The notes beneath the pieces were generated by a model that saw only the letters and a list, made by a program, of their open reading frames with translations, was not told the DNA's origin and searched no databases. Shown here one piece after another: positions 14,742 through 22,762 of a stretch of DNA of 41,687 bases. The stretch comes from JBOICV01 sp050740255 (GTDB taxonomy: Bacteria > Pseudomonadota > Gammaproteobacteria > Nevskiales > JBOICV01): contig JBOICV010000026.1 in NCBI GenBank assembly GCA_050740255.1, positions 1 to 41,687 on the forward strand, written 5' to 3'. The translations under genes and the position numbers were made by a program. How positions within the stretch are numbered: the first letter of the stretch is position 1; every line of letters begins with the position of its first letter.

Positions 14742-16424
14742 ATGAGTCACGCCCACACGGCCACCGCGGACCACGCCCATCACGATGACCACGGCCACGG
14801 CCCCGTCACGCTCAAGGACGGGCTGTTTCCTTACATCATGCGCTGGATCAGCACCACCAATCACAAAGATCTTGGCACGCTCTACCTGATTCTTTCTTTC
14901 ACCATGTTCTTCATCGGCGGCGTGATGTCGCTGGTGATTCGCGCCGAGCTATTCCATCCCGGCATGCAACTGGTGTCGCCGGAGTTTTTCAACTCCATGA
15001 CCACCATGCATGCGCTGATCATGATCTTCGGCGGGGTGATGCCGGGCTTCGTCGGGTTGGCCAACTGGCAGGTGCCGATGATGGTCGGCTGTTCCGACCT
15101 GGCACTGCCGCGCGTGAATAACTGGGGTTTCTGGATTCTGCCCTTTGCCTTCGGACTGCTTTTGTCCACCTTGTTCATGGAAGGCGGCGCACCCGCCGGC
15201 GGCTGGACCATGTATCCGCCGCTGGTATTGCAGACCGGCGATGCCTTCCCCTTCCTGATTTTCGCCGTGCACATCCTCGGCATCAGCTCGATCACCGGCG
15301 CGATCAACGTCGTGGTCACGATTCTGAACATGCGCGCGCCCGGCATGACCCTGCTGAAGATGCCGCTGTTTGTCTGGACCTGGCTGATCACCGCTTATCT
15401 GCTGCTTGCGGTCATGCCGGTGCTCGCAGGCGCGGTGACCATGTTGCTGACCGATCGCTATTTCGGCACCAGCTTCTTCAACGCGGCGGGCGGCGGCGAC
15501 CCGGTGATGTTCCAGCATATCTTCTGGTTCTTCGGCCATCCCGAGGTGTATATCCTGATTCTGCCGGCCTTCGGCATCGTCTCCACCATCATCCCGACTT
15601 TCGCGCGCAAGGCCTTGTTCGGCTACGACTCGATGGTGTACGCGACCTCATCGATCGCTTTTCTGAGCTTCATTGTGTGGGCGCACCACATGTTTACGGT
15701 CGGCATGCCGATCGCCGGCGAGCTGTTTTTCATGTTCGCCACCATGCTGATTGCGGTGCCGACCGGCGTGAAGGTGTTCAACTGGATCGCGACCATGTGG
15801 CGCGGTTCGATGACTTTCGAGACGCCGATGCTATTCGCGGTGGCTTTCGTGTTCCTGTTCACGATCGGCGGCTTCTCCGGCCTGATGCTGGCGATCACAC
15901 CGGCCGACTTCCAGTATCACGATACTTATTTCGTGGTCGCGCACTTTCACTACGTGCTGGTGCCCGGCGCGGTATTCGCGATCCTCGGCGCGGTCTACTA
16001 CTGGGTTCCGAAGTGGACCGGCGTGATGTACAACGAGTTCTGGGGCAAGACTCACTTCTGGCTGTCGGCGATCTTCGTCAACGTGACTTTTTTCCCACAG
16101 CACTTCGTCGGCCTGGCCGGCATGCCGCGCCGCATTCCCGACTACAACGTGCAGTTTGCGGACTTCAATATCGTCAGCTCGATCGGCGCCTTTGTGTTCT
16201 TCTTCGCGCAGTTCATTTTCATCTTCAACATGATCGGCTGCATGCGCAAAAAGACGGCCAACCTGCCTCCGCGCGTGTGGGAGGGCGCCCATGGGCTGGA
16301 ATGGACGGTGGCCAGCCCGGCGCCCTATCACACCTTCGAGGACCCGCCCACGATCCCGGATACCGAGCTGACCGCCGAGCACGACGCGTTTGACGCGCTC
16401 GACCACCACAAGCTTTCGACCTGA
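14742..16424 (+). CDS. coxA: Cytochrome c oxidase subunit I
   Basis: The catalytic subunit with heme a and the heme a3-CuB centre; reduces oxygen and pumps protons. Twelve hydrophobic segments are recognisable in 560 aa. The CuB/tyrosine motif FWFFGHPEVYILI contains the cross-linked His-Tyr pair and the D-channel glutamate, and the D-channel entry GCSDLALPRVNNWGFW keeps its aspartate and asparagines, so this is an A1-type (mitochondrial-like) oxidase. The heme ligands in VAHFHYVL are present. ATG 14742 has GGAGA about 7 bases upstream. It follows coxB and precedes a 37-codon gene and ctaG. Confidence 0.98.
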   Translation: MSHAHTATADHAHHDDHGHGPVTLKDGLFPYIMRWISTTNHKDLGTLYLILSFTMFFIGGVMSLVIRAELFHPGMQLVSPEFFNSMTTMHALIMIFGGVMPGFVGLANWQVPMMVGCSDLALPRVNNWGFWILPFAFGLLLSTLFMEGGAPAGGWTMYPPLVLQTGDAFPFLIFAVHILGISSITGAINVVVTILNMRAPGMTLLKMPLFVWTWLITAYLLLAVMPVLAGAVTMLLTDRYFGTSFFNAAGGGDPVMFQHIFWFFGHPEVYILILPAFGIVSTIIPTFARKALFGYDSMVYATSSIAFLSFIVWAHHMFTVGMPIAGELFFMFATMLIAVPTGVKVFNWIATMWRGSMTFETPMLFAVAFVFLFTIGGFSGLMLAITPADFQYHDTYFVVAHFHYVLVPGAVFAILGAVYYWVPKWTGVMYNEFWGKTHFWLSAIFVNVTFFPQHFVGLAGMPRRIPDYNVQFADFNIVSSIGAFVFFFAQFIFIFNMIGCMRKKTANLPPRVWEGAHGLEWTVASPAPYHTFEDPPTIPDTELTAEHDAFDALDHHKLST

Positions 16425-16439
16425 TGGCGGACTGCGGCA

Positions 16440-16553
16440 ATGACAGCGGAGCAGCAGCGCGAACTGAAGGCGCGTAATCTGCGCCTCGCCCTGATTCTGA
16501 CGGCGCTGGCCGTGGCCTTGTTTGTCGGCAGTTTCTTCTTTCTGCCCAAGTAG
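16440..16553 (+). CDS. Cytochrome oxidase small assembly protein (37 aa)
   Basis: A 37-residue single-pass protein (MTAEQQRELKARNLRLALIL then TALAVALFVGSFFFLPK). Short proteins of this pattern, a charged amphipathic N-terminus followed by one transmembrane helix, are found between coxA and ctaG in many proteobacteria and are annotated as cytochrome oxidase small assembly proteins. It starts 15 bases after coxA and ends 13 bases before ctaG. The identification rests on position and pattern, since so short a protein carries little family signal. Confidence 0.78.
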   Translation: MTAEQQRELKARNLRLALILTALAVALFVGSFFFLPK

Positions 16554-16566
16554 CGGGCGGTCGAAT

Positions 16567-17139
16567 ATGAGTGAAGCAGTCGCGCTGGACACAAGCACGC
16601 AGCGCACGGTCTGGAAACTGGCGCTGGTGGTGGCCGGCATGTTCGCTTTCGGCTACGCCATGGTGCCCCTATACCAGGCGCTGTGCCGCGTCACCGGCTG
16701 GAACGGCACGGCTGGCGGCATGCTGGCCCAAGCCACCGATATCAATGGTGCGGTGGATAGTGTGCGCAAGGTTAATGTGGAGTTTGTCACCACCGTGAAT
16801 GGCGGTACGGGCTGGGAGTTTCGCGCCGAGCAGAGTGGCGTGAACGTGCACCCCGGTGCGCTGACCACGGTCAATTTCTATGCGCGCAATCTCAGCGACC
16901 GCGCGGTAGTCGCCCAGGCGGTGCCGAATGTCGCGCCGGCCGAGGCCGCGCGGCATTTCAAGAAGCTGGAATGTTTTTGTTTCACCCAGCAGAATTTCGC
17001 GGCCGGTGAGGAGAAGTTGATGCCGGTAAAGTTCGTGCTGGACCCCGAACTGCCGGCCTTCGTGGACCGGGTAACGCTGTCCTATACGTTTTTTGATGCC
17101 AGTGCTTTCGCCGGCGAGCCGGTGCAAGCACAGAACTAA
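16567..17139 (+). CDS. ctaG: Cytochrome c oxidase assembly protein CtaG/Cox11
   Basis: Membrane-anchored periplasmic copper chaperone that builds the CuB site in CoxA. The 190-aa protein has one N-terminal transmembrane helix (LALVVAGMFAFGYAMVPLYQ), the conserved CRVTGWNG, and the copper-binding motif ECFCFTQQ (Cys136, Cys138). The C-terminal VTLSYTFFDAS is typical of the immunoglobulin-like fold. ATG 16567 gives the usual short cytoplasmic tail; the Shine-Dalgarno sequence is weak. Its place between coxA and coxC is standard. Confidence 0.96.
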   Translation: MSEAVALDTSTQRTVWKLALVVAGMFAFGYAMVPLYQALCRVTGWNGTAGGMLAQATDINGAVDSVRKVNVEFVTTVNGGTGWEFRAEQSGVNVHPGALTTVNFYARNLSDRAVVAQAVPNVAPAEAARHFKKLECFCFTQQNFAAGEEKLMPVKFVLDPELPAFVDRVTLSYTFFDASAFAGEPVQAQN

Positions 17140-17149
17140 AGGAAGATTT

Positions 17150-18031
17150 ATGGCTCACGCATCCCACGCCCCCGCAGCCGACCGTTATTTCGTGCCGGCC
17201 CCGTCCTGGTGGCCCTTCGCGATGACTGCGGTATTGGTCACCTTCATGGTCGGCTTTGGCAACTGGCTCAACGGTTACGACCAGGGCCGTATTTTCTTTG
17301 CATTGGGCCTGGCCGGCATACTGGTGATGACCTTCGTCTGGATTCGCGGCGTGGCGCGCGAGAGCGAGCGCGGCGCCTACAACGCGCAGGTGGACCGCAC
17401 TTACCGCTGGGCGATGAGCTGGTTCATCTTTTCCGAGGTCATGTTCTTCGGCGCTTTCTTCGGCGCGCTGTTCTATGCGCGCCAGCTGTCGGTGCCGTGG
17501 ATTGCCGGTGAGGGCGCCAAGTTTGCCACCAACGAGTTCATCTGGAAGGGCTTTGAAGCGGTGTGGCCGACCAATGGTCCGGGCGATATCGGCGGTGCCT
17601 TCGAAATCATTCCGGCCTGGGGTGTGCCGTTCGTCAACACGCTAATCCTGCTGAGCTCCGGCGTCACCATCACCTTCGCCCATCACATGCTGAAGGCCGG
17701 CAAGAGAACCGCCTGCATCCTGTGGATGTTTGCGACGGTGGCGCTGGGCGCGAGCTTCCTGTACCTGCAGGCTAGCGAGTATATGGAGGCCTATCAGCAC
17801 CTCAACCTCACGCTCGGTTCGGGTGTGTACGGCTCGACCTTCTTCATGCTCACCGGCTTCCACGGCGCGCACGTGACGCTCGGCACCATCATGCTGAGCA
17901 TCATCACGCTGCGCCTGATGCTGGGCCACTTCAAGCCGGACTCGCACTTCGGTTTCGAAGGCGTGGCCTGGTATTGGCACTTCGTGGACGTGGTGTGGAT
18001 TGGTTTGTTTATCTTCGTCTACGTGCTTTAG
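17150..18031 (+). CDS. coxC: Cytochrome c oxidase subunit III
   Basis: Third core subunit of the aa3 oxidase, a seven-helix membrane protein that stabilises the D-channel and proton uptake. The 293-aa sequence shows WFIFSEVMFFGAFFGALFY, the helix-III/IV stretch containing the conserved glutamate, SGVTITFAHHMLKAG, and the C-terminal HFVDVVWIGLFIFVYVL. AGGA lies 8 bases before ATG 17150. It ends the coxB-coxA-ctaG-coxC transcript; palindromic repeats and a convergent DUF2909 gene follow. Confidence 0.97.
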   Translation: MAHASHAPAADRYFVPAPSWWPFAMTAVLVTFMVGFGNWLNGYDQGRIFFALGLAGILVMTFVWIRGVARESERGAYNAQVDRTYRWAMSWFIFSEVMFFGAFFGALFYARQLSVPWIAGEGAKFATNEFIWKGFEAVWPTNGPGDIGGAFEIIPAWGVPFVNTLILLSSGVTITFAHHMLKAGKRTACILWMFATVALGASFLYLQASEYMEAYQHLNLTLGSGVYGSTFFMLTGFHGAHVTLGTIMLSIITLRLMLGHFKPDSHFGFEGVAWYWHFVDVVWIGLFIFVYVL

Positions 18032-18068
18032 TTACGTCCCTGTAACAGAACGCGGCGTCCTGCCGGCG

Positions 18069-18162
18069 CCCTCACCCCCGACCTCTCCCCAAGGGAGAGG
18101 GGAATAACTCCCTTCTCCCTCGGGGAGAAGGTGGCGCGTAGCGTCGGATGAGGGCGCGCAGG
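18069..18162. repeat. Family A repeats, copies 7 and 8, after coxC
   Basis: Two adjacent hairpins: CCTCTCCC/GGGAGAGG (18082-18089, 18093-18100, loop CAA) and CCTTCTCCC/GGGAGAAGG (18111-18119, 18123-18131, loop TCG). The second is followed by TGGCGCGTAGCGTCGGATGA, a tail often seen on this repeat type. They lie between the convergent coxC and DUF2909 genes and could end transcription from both sides. The remaining intergenic bases hold nothing recognisable. Confidence 0.82.
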
Positions 18163-18199
18163 CGATGATTCCTTGCGCTGTTACTCATTTACGCAATCC

Positions 18200-18445
18200 T
18201 TAGTAAGGTGTTGTTTCTGACGGCGCTGCGTTCGGGCGCTCGTAAATCCCGTGCGGCCGGAGCCAGCCCATGAAAAACGCGAGCACCAGAAAAGCGATCA
18301 ACGCCAGTTGCAGACCGACGCGCCAGGTCAGCGCGTTGACGACACGCTTCGAGTCCTGCCCGCCGCGATCTTTCACGAGAAAATACAGCCCGCTGAACAA
18401 GGCCACCAGAATGGCGAGCAAAAAACCGATGATGATTAGGGTCAT
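18200..18445 (-). CDS. DUF2909 twin-helix membrane protein
   Basis: An 81-aa protein with two transmembrane helices (IIIGFLLAILVALFSGLYFL and LALIAFLVLAFFMGWL) linked by VKDRGGQDSKRVVNALTWRV, the pattern of DUF2909 proteins regularly found on the opposite strand between coxC and SURF1 in gammaproteobacteria. Function is unknown; a role in oxidase biogenesis is suggested by conserved neighbourhood only. Its ATG is 18 bases from the divergent SURF1 start, so regulatory sequences must overlap the coding ends. Confidence 0.85.
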   Translation of the reverse strand: MTLIIIGFLLAILVALFSGLYFLVKDRGGQDSKRVVNALTWRVGLQLALIAFLVLAFFMGWLRPHGIYERPNAAPSETTPY

Positions 18446-18463
18446 GACGCGGAAGAGATTGGC

Positions 18464-19198
18464 TTGCGCCTAGGCCGCTACCGTTTCGCGCCGCCGCTAT
18501 GGGCCTGGGCGGCTGCACTCGCTTTCATTGTGCTGTTCAGCAATCTCGGCCTCTGGCAGTTGCGGCGGGCGGATGAGAAGAGCGCCATCATAGCCGCCCA
18601 GCGGGAGGCGGCAAAGGCACAGCCAGTGGATCTGGCGGCTTGGATGATGCAAGGAAAAGATTCCGCCGAGTTGTACGGCAGAGCTGTCCGGCTGCGCGGC
18701 CGTTTGCTGGCGAACCGCCAGTTGCTGCACGACAGCCAGGTGCATGCCGGTCAGGCCGGTTACCACGTGTGGACGCCGCTCGCGGTCGAAGACCTGCCGC
18801 AACTGGTGCTGATCAACCGCGGCTGGCTCGCTGCGTCGCCAGATCGCGCGGTTTTGCCGGCGGTAGCGGCGTCTGCAGCTTCGGTTGAGTTGCGCGGCCA
18901 GTGGCGCGGCTTGCCGGAACCGGGTCTGCGCAGCGGCAGCAATGATTGCGAGCGATCGTCGTGGCCCAAGCTTGTACAATATCCGCGCCTTGCCGAGCTG
19001 GAGTGCCTGCTGGAGAGGCGCGTCGCGGTGGGAATTATTCTGCTGGATCCCGACCAGCCCGACGGTTATCTGCGCGACTGGAACTCTGGTGCGATTCCGC
19101 CGGAACGCCATATCGGTTATGCCTTCCAATGGTGTGCGCTCGCCGGCGCGCTATTGATTGTTTTTATGATCGTGAATCTAAGAAAATCCGATGACTGA
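18464..19198 (+). CDS. SURF1 family cytochrome oxidase assembly protein
   Basis: SURF1 helps insert heme a into CoxA. The 244-aa protein has the two expected membrane helices, at the N-terminus (LWAWAAALAFIVLFSNLGLW) and C-terminus (ALAGALLIVFMIVNL), around a periplasmic domain with QLLHDSQVHAGQAGYHVWTP and ERHIGYAFQWCALA, the family motifs. The start is TTG 18464, with GGAAGAG about 6 bases upstream; no ATG or GTG is in frame nearby. It is divergent from the DUF2909 gene and its stop overlaps the next start by 8 bases. Confidence 0.93.
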   Translation: MRLGRYRFAPPLWAWAAALAFIVLFSNLGLWQLRRADEKSAIIAAQREAAKAQPVDLAAWMMQGKDSAELYGRAVRLRGRLLANRQLLHDSQVHAGQAGYHVWTPLAVEDLPQLVLINRGWLAASPDRAVLPAVAASAASVELRGQWRGLPEPGLRSGSNDCERSSWPKLVQYPRLAELECLLERRVAVGIILLDPDQPDGYLRDWNSGAIPPERHIGYAFQWCALAGALLIVFMIVNLRKSDD

Positions 19199-19796
19199 AC
19201 AAACTACGGGCCGCCGCAGACTGCTGCTATTGGCTGCTTTGTTTCTGGGGCCACTACTCGCGGCCTACGCGCTGTACTATTTCTCCGACTGGCGCCCGAG
19301 CGGCACGGTGAATAAGGGACATTTGCTGAGTCCGGCGCGGCCGCTGCCGAAGCTGGCGCTCGCCACCGCGGATGGAACGCCGGTGCCACCCAGCGACCTC
19401 AAGCGCACCTGGACCATGCTCTATGTGGGGTCTTCCAACTGCGCAGAGGAATGCCGGCAGGCTTTGTACAACGCGCGCCAGGTGCATACCGCGCTCGGCA
19501 AGGAAGCGCATCGCGTACAAGGGGTATTTATCGCCACAGACGATGCTTCGCTGGCGGCATTGCAGAACTTTCTGCACGAGGAGCATCGCGGCATGAAGCT
19601 GTGGACCACCGAGCTGGCCGCGCGCATCGAGCTGATGGTTTTTCTCGGCAGCACCGGCATGAATCCCGAGACGCCCGGCAACATCTATCTGGTGGACCCG
19701 CTCGGCAACTGGGTGATGTACTACCTGCCCAGCGATCCGCCGAAAGGCATGCTCAAGGATTTGAAGAAGCTGCTGCGGGTGTCGCGCATTGGCTGA
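19191..19796 (+). CDS. SCO-like thioredoxin-fold protein of the cox cluster
   Basis: A 201-aa membrane-anchored thioredoxin-fold protein: N-terminal helix (LLLLAALFLGPLLAAYALYY), then a domain with TWTMLYVGSSNCAEECRQAL, where Cys84-x3-Cys88 matches the copper-binding CxxxC of SCO proteins, and GNIYLVDPLGNWVMYY near the C-terminus. The histidine that SCO proteins provide before the last beta strand is not visible in the equivalent position (TPGNIYLVDP). It may be a thiol reductase or copper chaperone for CuA; the missing ligand favours a redox role, but this is inference. Overlaps SURF1 by 8 bases and precedes ctaA. Confidence 0.82.
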   Translation: MTEQTTGRRRLLLLAALFLGPLLAAYALYYFSDWRPSGTVNKGHLLSPARPLPKLALATADGTPVPPSDLKRTWTMLYVGSSNCAEECRQALYNARQVHTALGKEAHRVQGVFIATDDASLAALQNFLHEEHRGMKLWTTELAARIELMVFLGSTGMNPETPGNIYLVDPLGNWVMYYLPSDPPKGMLKDLKKLLRVSRIG

Positions 19797-19797
19797 C

Positions 19798-19859
19798 AAA
19801 TCCCCCTGCGCGCCTGCGGCGCTTTCCCCCCCTTTACAAAAGGGGGGATGGGGGGATTT
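19798..19859. repeat. Family B palindromic repeat, copy 1
   Basis: Outer arms AAATCCCCC (19798-19806) and GGGGGATTT (19851-19859) enclose a core CCCCCCTTT-ACA-AAAGGGGGG (19827-19847), with a GC-rich insert between left arm and core. It fills the gap between the SCO-like gene and ctaA. The core is identical to that of the copy inside ctaA 500 bases downstream. Confidence 0.88.
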
Positions 19860-19886
19860 CTTCCTGCGTGAAGCGTGTCGGCGGGC

Positions 19887-20978
19887 ATGATAAGAACTTT
19901 TCGTTGGCTGGTTTTGCTGAGCTGCGCACTGGCCCTGGTGCTGGTGGTGCTCGGCGCCTATGTGCGGTTGTCGCATGCCGGTTTGAGTTGCCCCGACTGG
20001 CCCGGCTGTTACGGACGCATGAGCGTGCCGACCGCCAGCGAGCAGGTGACCGCCGCCAACCGCGCCTATCCGCAACGCCCGCTGCAAGCGCACAAAGCCT
20101 GGAAGGAGATGGCGCACCGCTACGTGGCGGGCGCGCTGGGTCTGTTGATTCTGTTGCTGGCGCTGCTCTCGCGCCGCGACGAATCGCAGCAATTGCCGCG
20201 CCGTTTGCCGCTGATTCTGCTAGCGCTGGTGGTGTTTCAGGCCTTGCTCGGCATGTGGACCGTGACTTTGCTGCTCAAGCCGCTGGTGGTGACCGCGCAT
20301 CTACTCGGCGGCATGGCGACGCTCGCCTTGTTGTTCTGGCTCTGGCTCGAAATCCCCCCCAACCCCCCTTTACAAAAGGGGGGAGACGGGGGATTTTCGC
20401 ATTCCTTGCGCCGTGATCGCGACGTGTATTTCTCAATGCTGCGGGAACACGAGGGCGTCGCTCCACTGCACGATGCCTCGCGACCCAGCGGCATTCGCTG
20501 GCTGGCCGGCGTTGCGCTGGCGCTGCTGACCGCGCAGATTTTCCTGGGCGGCTGGACCAGCTCTAATTACGCCGCGCTCGCCTGCACCGGTTTTCCCGGT
20601 TGCCACGGTCAGTGGTGGCCGGCGATGGATTTCAGAAACGCGTTCACGCTCTGGCGTGGACTCGGCGTCAATTATGAATACGGCGTGCTCGAGCATCCGG
20701 CGCGTACCGCCATCCACATGACACACCGTCTCGGTGCTGTGGCGGTAAGCCTTTACTTCACTTTTCTGGGCCTGCTCTTGCTAAGCCGCCGCTGGGCGCG
20801 AAGCTGGCGCTTTGTGGGGGCCGGCCTGCTCGGCCTGCTGGCGCTGCAGATGACGTTAGGGTTATCAGTGGTGCTGCTGCATCTGCCCTTGCCGCTGGCC
20901 GCAGCGCATAATGGCGGCGCAGCTTTATTGCTGCTGGCGACCGTCGCCTTGAATTTCCTAGCCTGGAAGCGAGCTTGA
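19887..20978 (+). CDS. ctaA: Heme A synthase with repeat-encoded loop insert
   Basis: Membrane enzyme oxidising heme O to heme A for the aa3 oxidase (COX15/CtaA family). Markers: GAYVRLSHAGLSCPDWPGCY, EMAHRYVAG, ALACTGFPGCHGQWWP, and HMTHRLGA, giving the conserved heme-ligand histidines and cysteine pairs in both halves of the eight-helix protein. I prefer ATG 19887 (MIRTFRWLVLL, 363 aa) to GTG 19875. Between helices four and five the sequence EIPPNPPLQKGGDGGFS (about residues 155-171) is encoded by a family B palindromic repeat, in frame; it falls in the linker between the two four-helix halves, where extra residues are likely tolerated. The stop overlaps the ctaB start. Confidence 0.95.
   Translation: MIRTFRWLVLLSCALALVLVVLGAYVRLSHAGLSCPDWPGCYGRMSVPTASEQVTAANRAYPQRPLQAHKAWKEMAHRYVAGALGLLILLLALLSRRDESQQLPRRLPLILLALVVFQALLGMWTVTLLLKPLVVTAHLLGGMATLALLFWLWLEIPPNPPLQKGGDGGFSHSLRRDRDVYFSMLREHEGVAPLHDASRPSGIRWLAGVALALLTAQIFLGGWTSSNYAALACTGFPGCHGQWWPAMDFRNAFTLWRGLGVNYEYGVLEHPARTAIHMTHRLGAVAVSLYFTFLGLLLLSRRWARSWRFVGAGLLGLLALQMTLGLSVVLLHLPLPLAAAHNGGAALLLLATVALNFLAWKRA
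20350..20396. repeat. Family B palindromic repeat, copy 2, in frame within ctaA
   Basis: Arms AAATCCCCC (20350-20358) and GGGGGATTT (20388-20396) with core CCCCCCTTT-ACA-AAAGGGGGG (20363-20383). The core is identical to copy 1 at 19827-19847, although the flanks differ. It adds about 16 codons to the loop between helices four and five of CtaA without breaking the frame. Confidence 0.9.
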
Positions 20979-21886
20979 GTACACCCGCTCAGATATTAGT
21001 TGGCGCTGCGCCGCAGGCGCGGTGGCGGGATTACTACGAGCTGTGCAAGCCGCGCGTGGTCATGCTGATTACTTTTACGGCGGTCGTCGGCATGTTCCTG
21101 GCCGTGCCCGGCCTGCCGCCGTTCAAGGCGCTGGTCTGGGGCTCGCTCGGCATCACGCTGATGGCGGCCTCGGCGGCGGCGATCAATCAGGTGCTCGATT
21201 GGCAGGTGGACGCGCGCATGGCGCGCACCTGTGGCCGGCCTCTGCCGACCGGTCAGCTCACCGTGAAACAGTCTTTCAGTTGCGCCGCAGTGTTGGGCGC
21301 GGGCGGCATGGCCCTGCTTTATTTTCTGGTGAATCCGCTGACCGCCTGGCTGACGCTCGTCACCCTGATCGGCTACGCCGGCGTCTATACGCTCTATTTG
21401 AAGCGAGCGACACCGCAGAATATCGTCATCGGCGGCGCCGCCGGCGCCGCGCCGCCGGTACTGGGCTGGGCCGCCGTCACGGGCAGCATTGATCCGCACG
21501 CGCTACTGCTGTTTCTCATCGTCTTCGTCTGGACGCCGCCACATTTCTGGGCGCTGGCCATCGAACGTCACGCCGAATACGCCAAAGTGGGTATTCCGAT
21601 GCTGCCGGTGACACACGGCATCGAGTTCACGCGCACCCAGGTCTTGCTCTACACGCTGCTGCTGGTGGCGGTGAGCCTGCTGCCCTTCGTGTTCGGCATG
21701 AGCGGCCTCCTGTATCTCGCCGGCGCGCTCGCGCTCGGTGCGGTGTTCCTGGCCTATGCCTGGCGGCTGAAATTCGCGCCCGTGCCGGGCTTGCCGATGA
21801 AGACTTTCGGCTATTCCATCGTTTACCTGATGGGGATATTCACGTTCCTGTTAGTAGACCACTATCTGCCGCTGCGTCTCGCTTAG
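20975..21886 (+). CDS. ctaB: Heme O synthase (protoheme farnesyltransferase)
   Basis: UbiA-superfamily enzyme attaching the hydroxyethylfarnesyl chain to heme B, giving heme O, the substrate of CtaA. The 303-aa protein has YYELCKPRVVMLITFTAVVG, the prenyl-diphosphate motif NQVLDWQVDARMART, YLKRATPQNIVIGGAAGAAP and VWTPPHFWALAIERHAEYAK. Nine hydrophobic segments are expected and seen approximately. The start is TTG 20975, overlapping the ctaA stop (TTGA), so the two heme-modifying enzymes are coupled. It ends three bases before the convergent DUF1295 gene. Confidence 0.96.
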   Translation: MSTPAQILVGAAPQARWRDYYELCKPRVVMLITFTAVVGMFLAVPGLPPFKALVWGSLGITLMAASAAAINQVLDWQVDARMARTCGRPLPTGQLTVKQSFSCAAVLGAGGMALLYFLVNPLTAWLTLVTLIGYAGVYTLYLKRATPQNIVIGGAAGAAPPVLGWAAVTGSIDPHALLLFLIVFVWTPPHFWALAIERHAEYAKVGIPMLPVTHGIEFTRTQVLLYTLLLVAVSLLPFVFGMSGLLYLAGALALGAVFLAYAWRLKFAPVPGLPMKTFGYSIVYLMGIFTFLLVDHYLPLRLA

Positions 21887-21889
21887 ATC

Positions 21890-22642
21890 TCACAGCATAA
21901 ACGGCAGCACCCACCAGCTACGTTTCTTGTACGCCGCCCATTCGGGATAGCGCGACATGCTGGCTTCCTTCATGTGCATATTGACCGCGAACAATCCCAG
22001 CCAGACCCAAGCCAATACGATGACCGGCAGCCAGTGCCAGACCATCAGCGCGAAGCTGCCGTAAATCATCATCTCCCCAAGATAATTCGGATGCCGCACG
22101 TATTTGTGCATACCGTCGGTAATGAGCCCGCGCTGCACGCGCAGCGTGAAGAACTTCTGCGCGTCGGCCGCGATCATGATTACGCAGCCGAGAATGCATA
22201 AGGAAATGCACAGCGCGAACCAGGCGTTATCGGGCAGCGGATAGTGCGGGTCGCTGGTGCCGGAAATCAGCAACCAGCCAAACACCCAGTACCAGCCGAG
22301 CACGCCCAGGAAGGCATTGATGCCGCCGCCGATGGTGATGCGGTTCTGCCAGTTGGGATCGGGGAAGGCCATGTCTTTCAGAAACCAGACAAAGCCGTAA
22401 GAGCCGTGCAGCGCCAGATAAACCCACGCGGCGGTGTTGGTCGCGGCAGGTGTCTGGTCGGCGTAATACCACATCAACAAACCCAGAAAGACGAAGGTGC
22501 CGGTTTTCTGGAAGTTGATGACCCAGGCGAATTTCCAGGGGCGCGGTCCGCCGCCGAAATCACTCACCAGCCAATTGGTAAAGGCTCGCGTTTTCTGCGC
22601 GAACGCCGGCGCCGGATAAGCAGTGACGGTATCTGTGGTCAT
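21890..22642 (-). CDS. DUF1295 / isoprenylcysteine methyltransferase-like membrane protein
   Basis: A 250-aa polytopic membrane protein. The C-terminal part has LRVQRGLITDGMHKYVRHPN followed by YLGEMMIYGSFALM and a late YPEWAAYKKRSWW, the RHPNYLGE signature shared by isoprenylcysteine carboxyl methyltransferases, phospholipid methyltransferases and DUF1295 reductase-like proteins. Substrate is unknown; lipid or small-molecule methylation or reduction are the main options. I chose ATG at 22642 because GGAGG lies 6 bases upstream; the ATG two codons earlier abuts the same GGAGG. It is divergent from an AraC regulator that may control it. Confidence 0.82.
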   Translation of the reverse strand: MTTDTVTAYPAPAFAQKTRAFTNWLVSDFGGGPRPWKFAWVINFQKTGTFVFLGLLMWYYADQTPAATNTAAWVYLALHGSYGFVWFLKDMAFPDPNWQNRITIGGGINAFLGVLGWYWVFGWLLISGTSDPHYPLPDNAWFALCISLCILGCVIMIAADAQKFFTLRVQRGLITDGMHKYVRHPNYLGEMMIYGSFALMVWHWLPVIVLAWVWLGLFAVNMHMKEASMSRYPEWAAYKKRSWWVLPFML

Positions 22643-22705
22643 TAGCATCCTCCCTTGCTTGCGCTCAATTCTAGGCCGCGAAACTCAATTTGAACACGTC
22701 TGCGC

Positions 22706-22722
22706 CGTTGTGTTATACAACG
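22706..22722. promoter_or_regulatory. Operator-like dyad between DUF1295 gene and AraC regulator
   Basis: CGTTGT (22706-22711) and ACAACG (22717-22722) are perfect 6-bp inverted arms with a 5-base centre GTTAT. It lies in the 120-base divergent intergenic region. The centre and right arm contain TTATACA, a possible -10. Likely a regulator-binding site, the AraC protein being one candidate; unproven. Confidence 0.45.
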
Positions 22723-22762
22723 CAATTGCATGTGCTCCCGGTGGCGGGTAGAGTCCTGCAAT

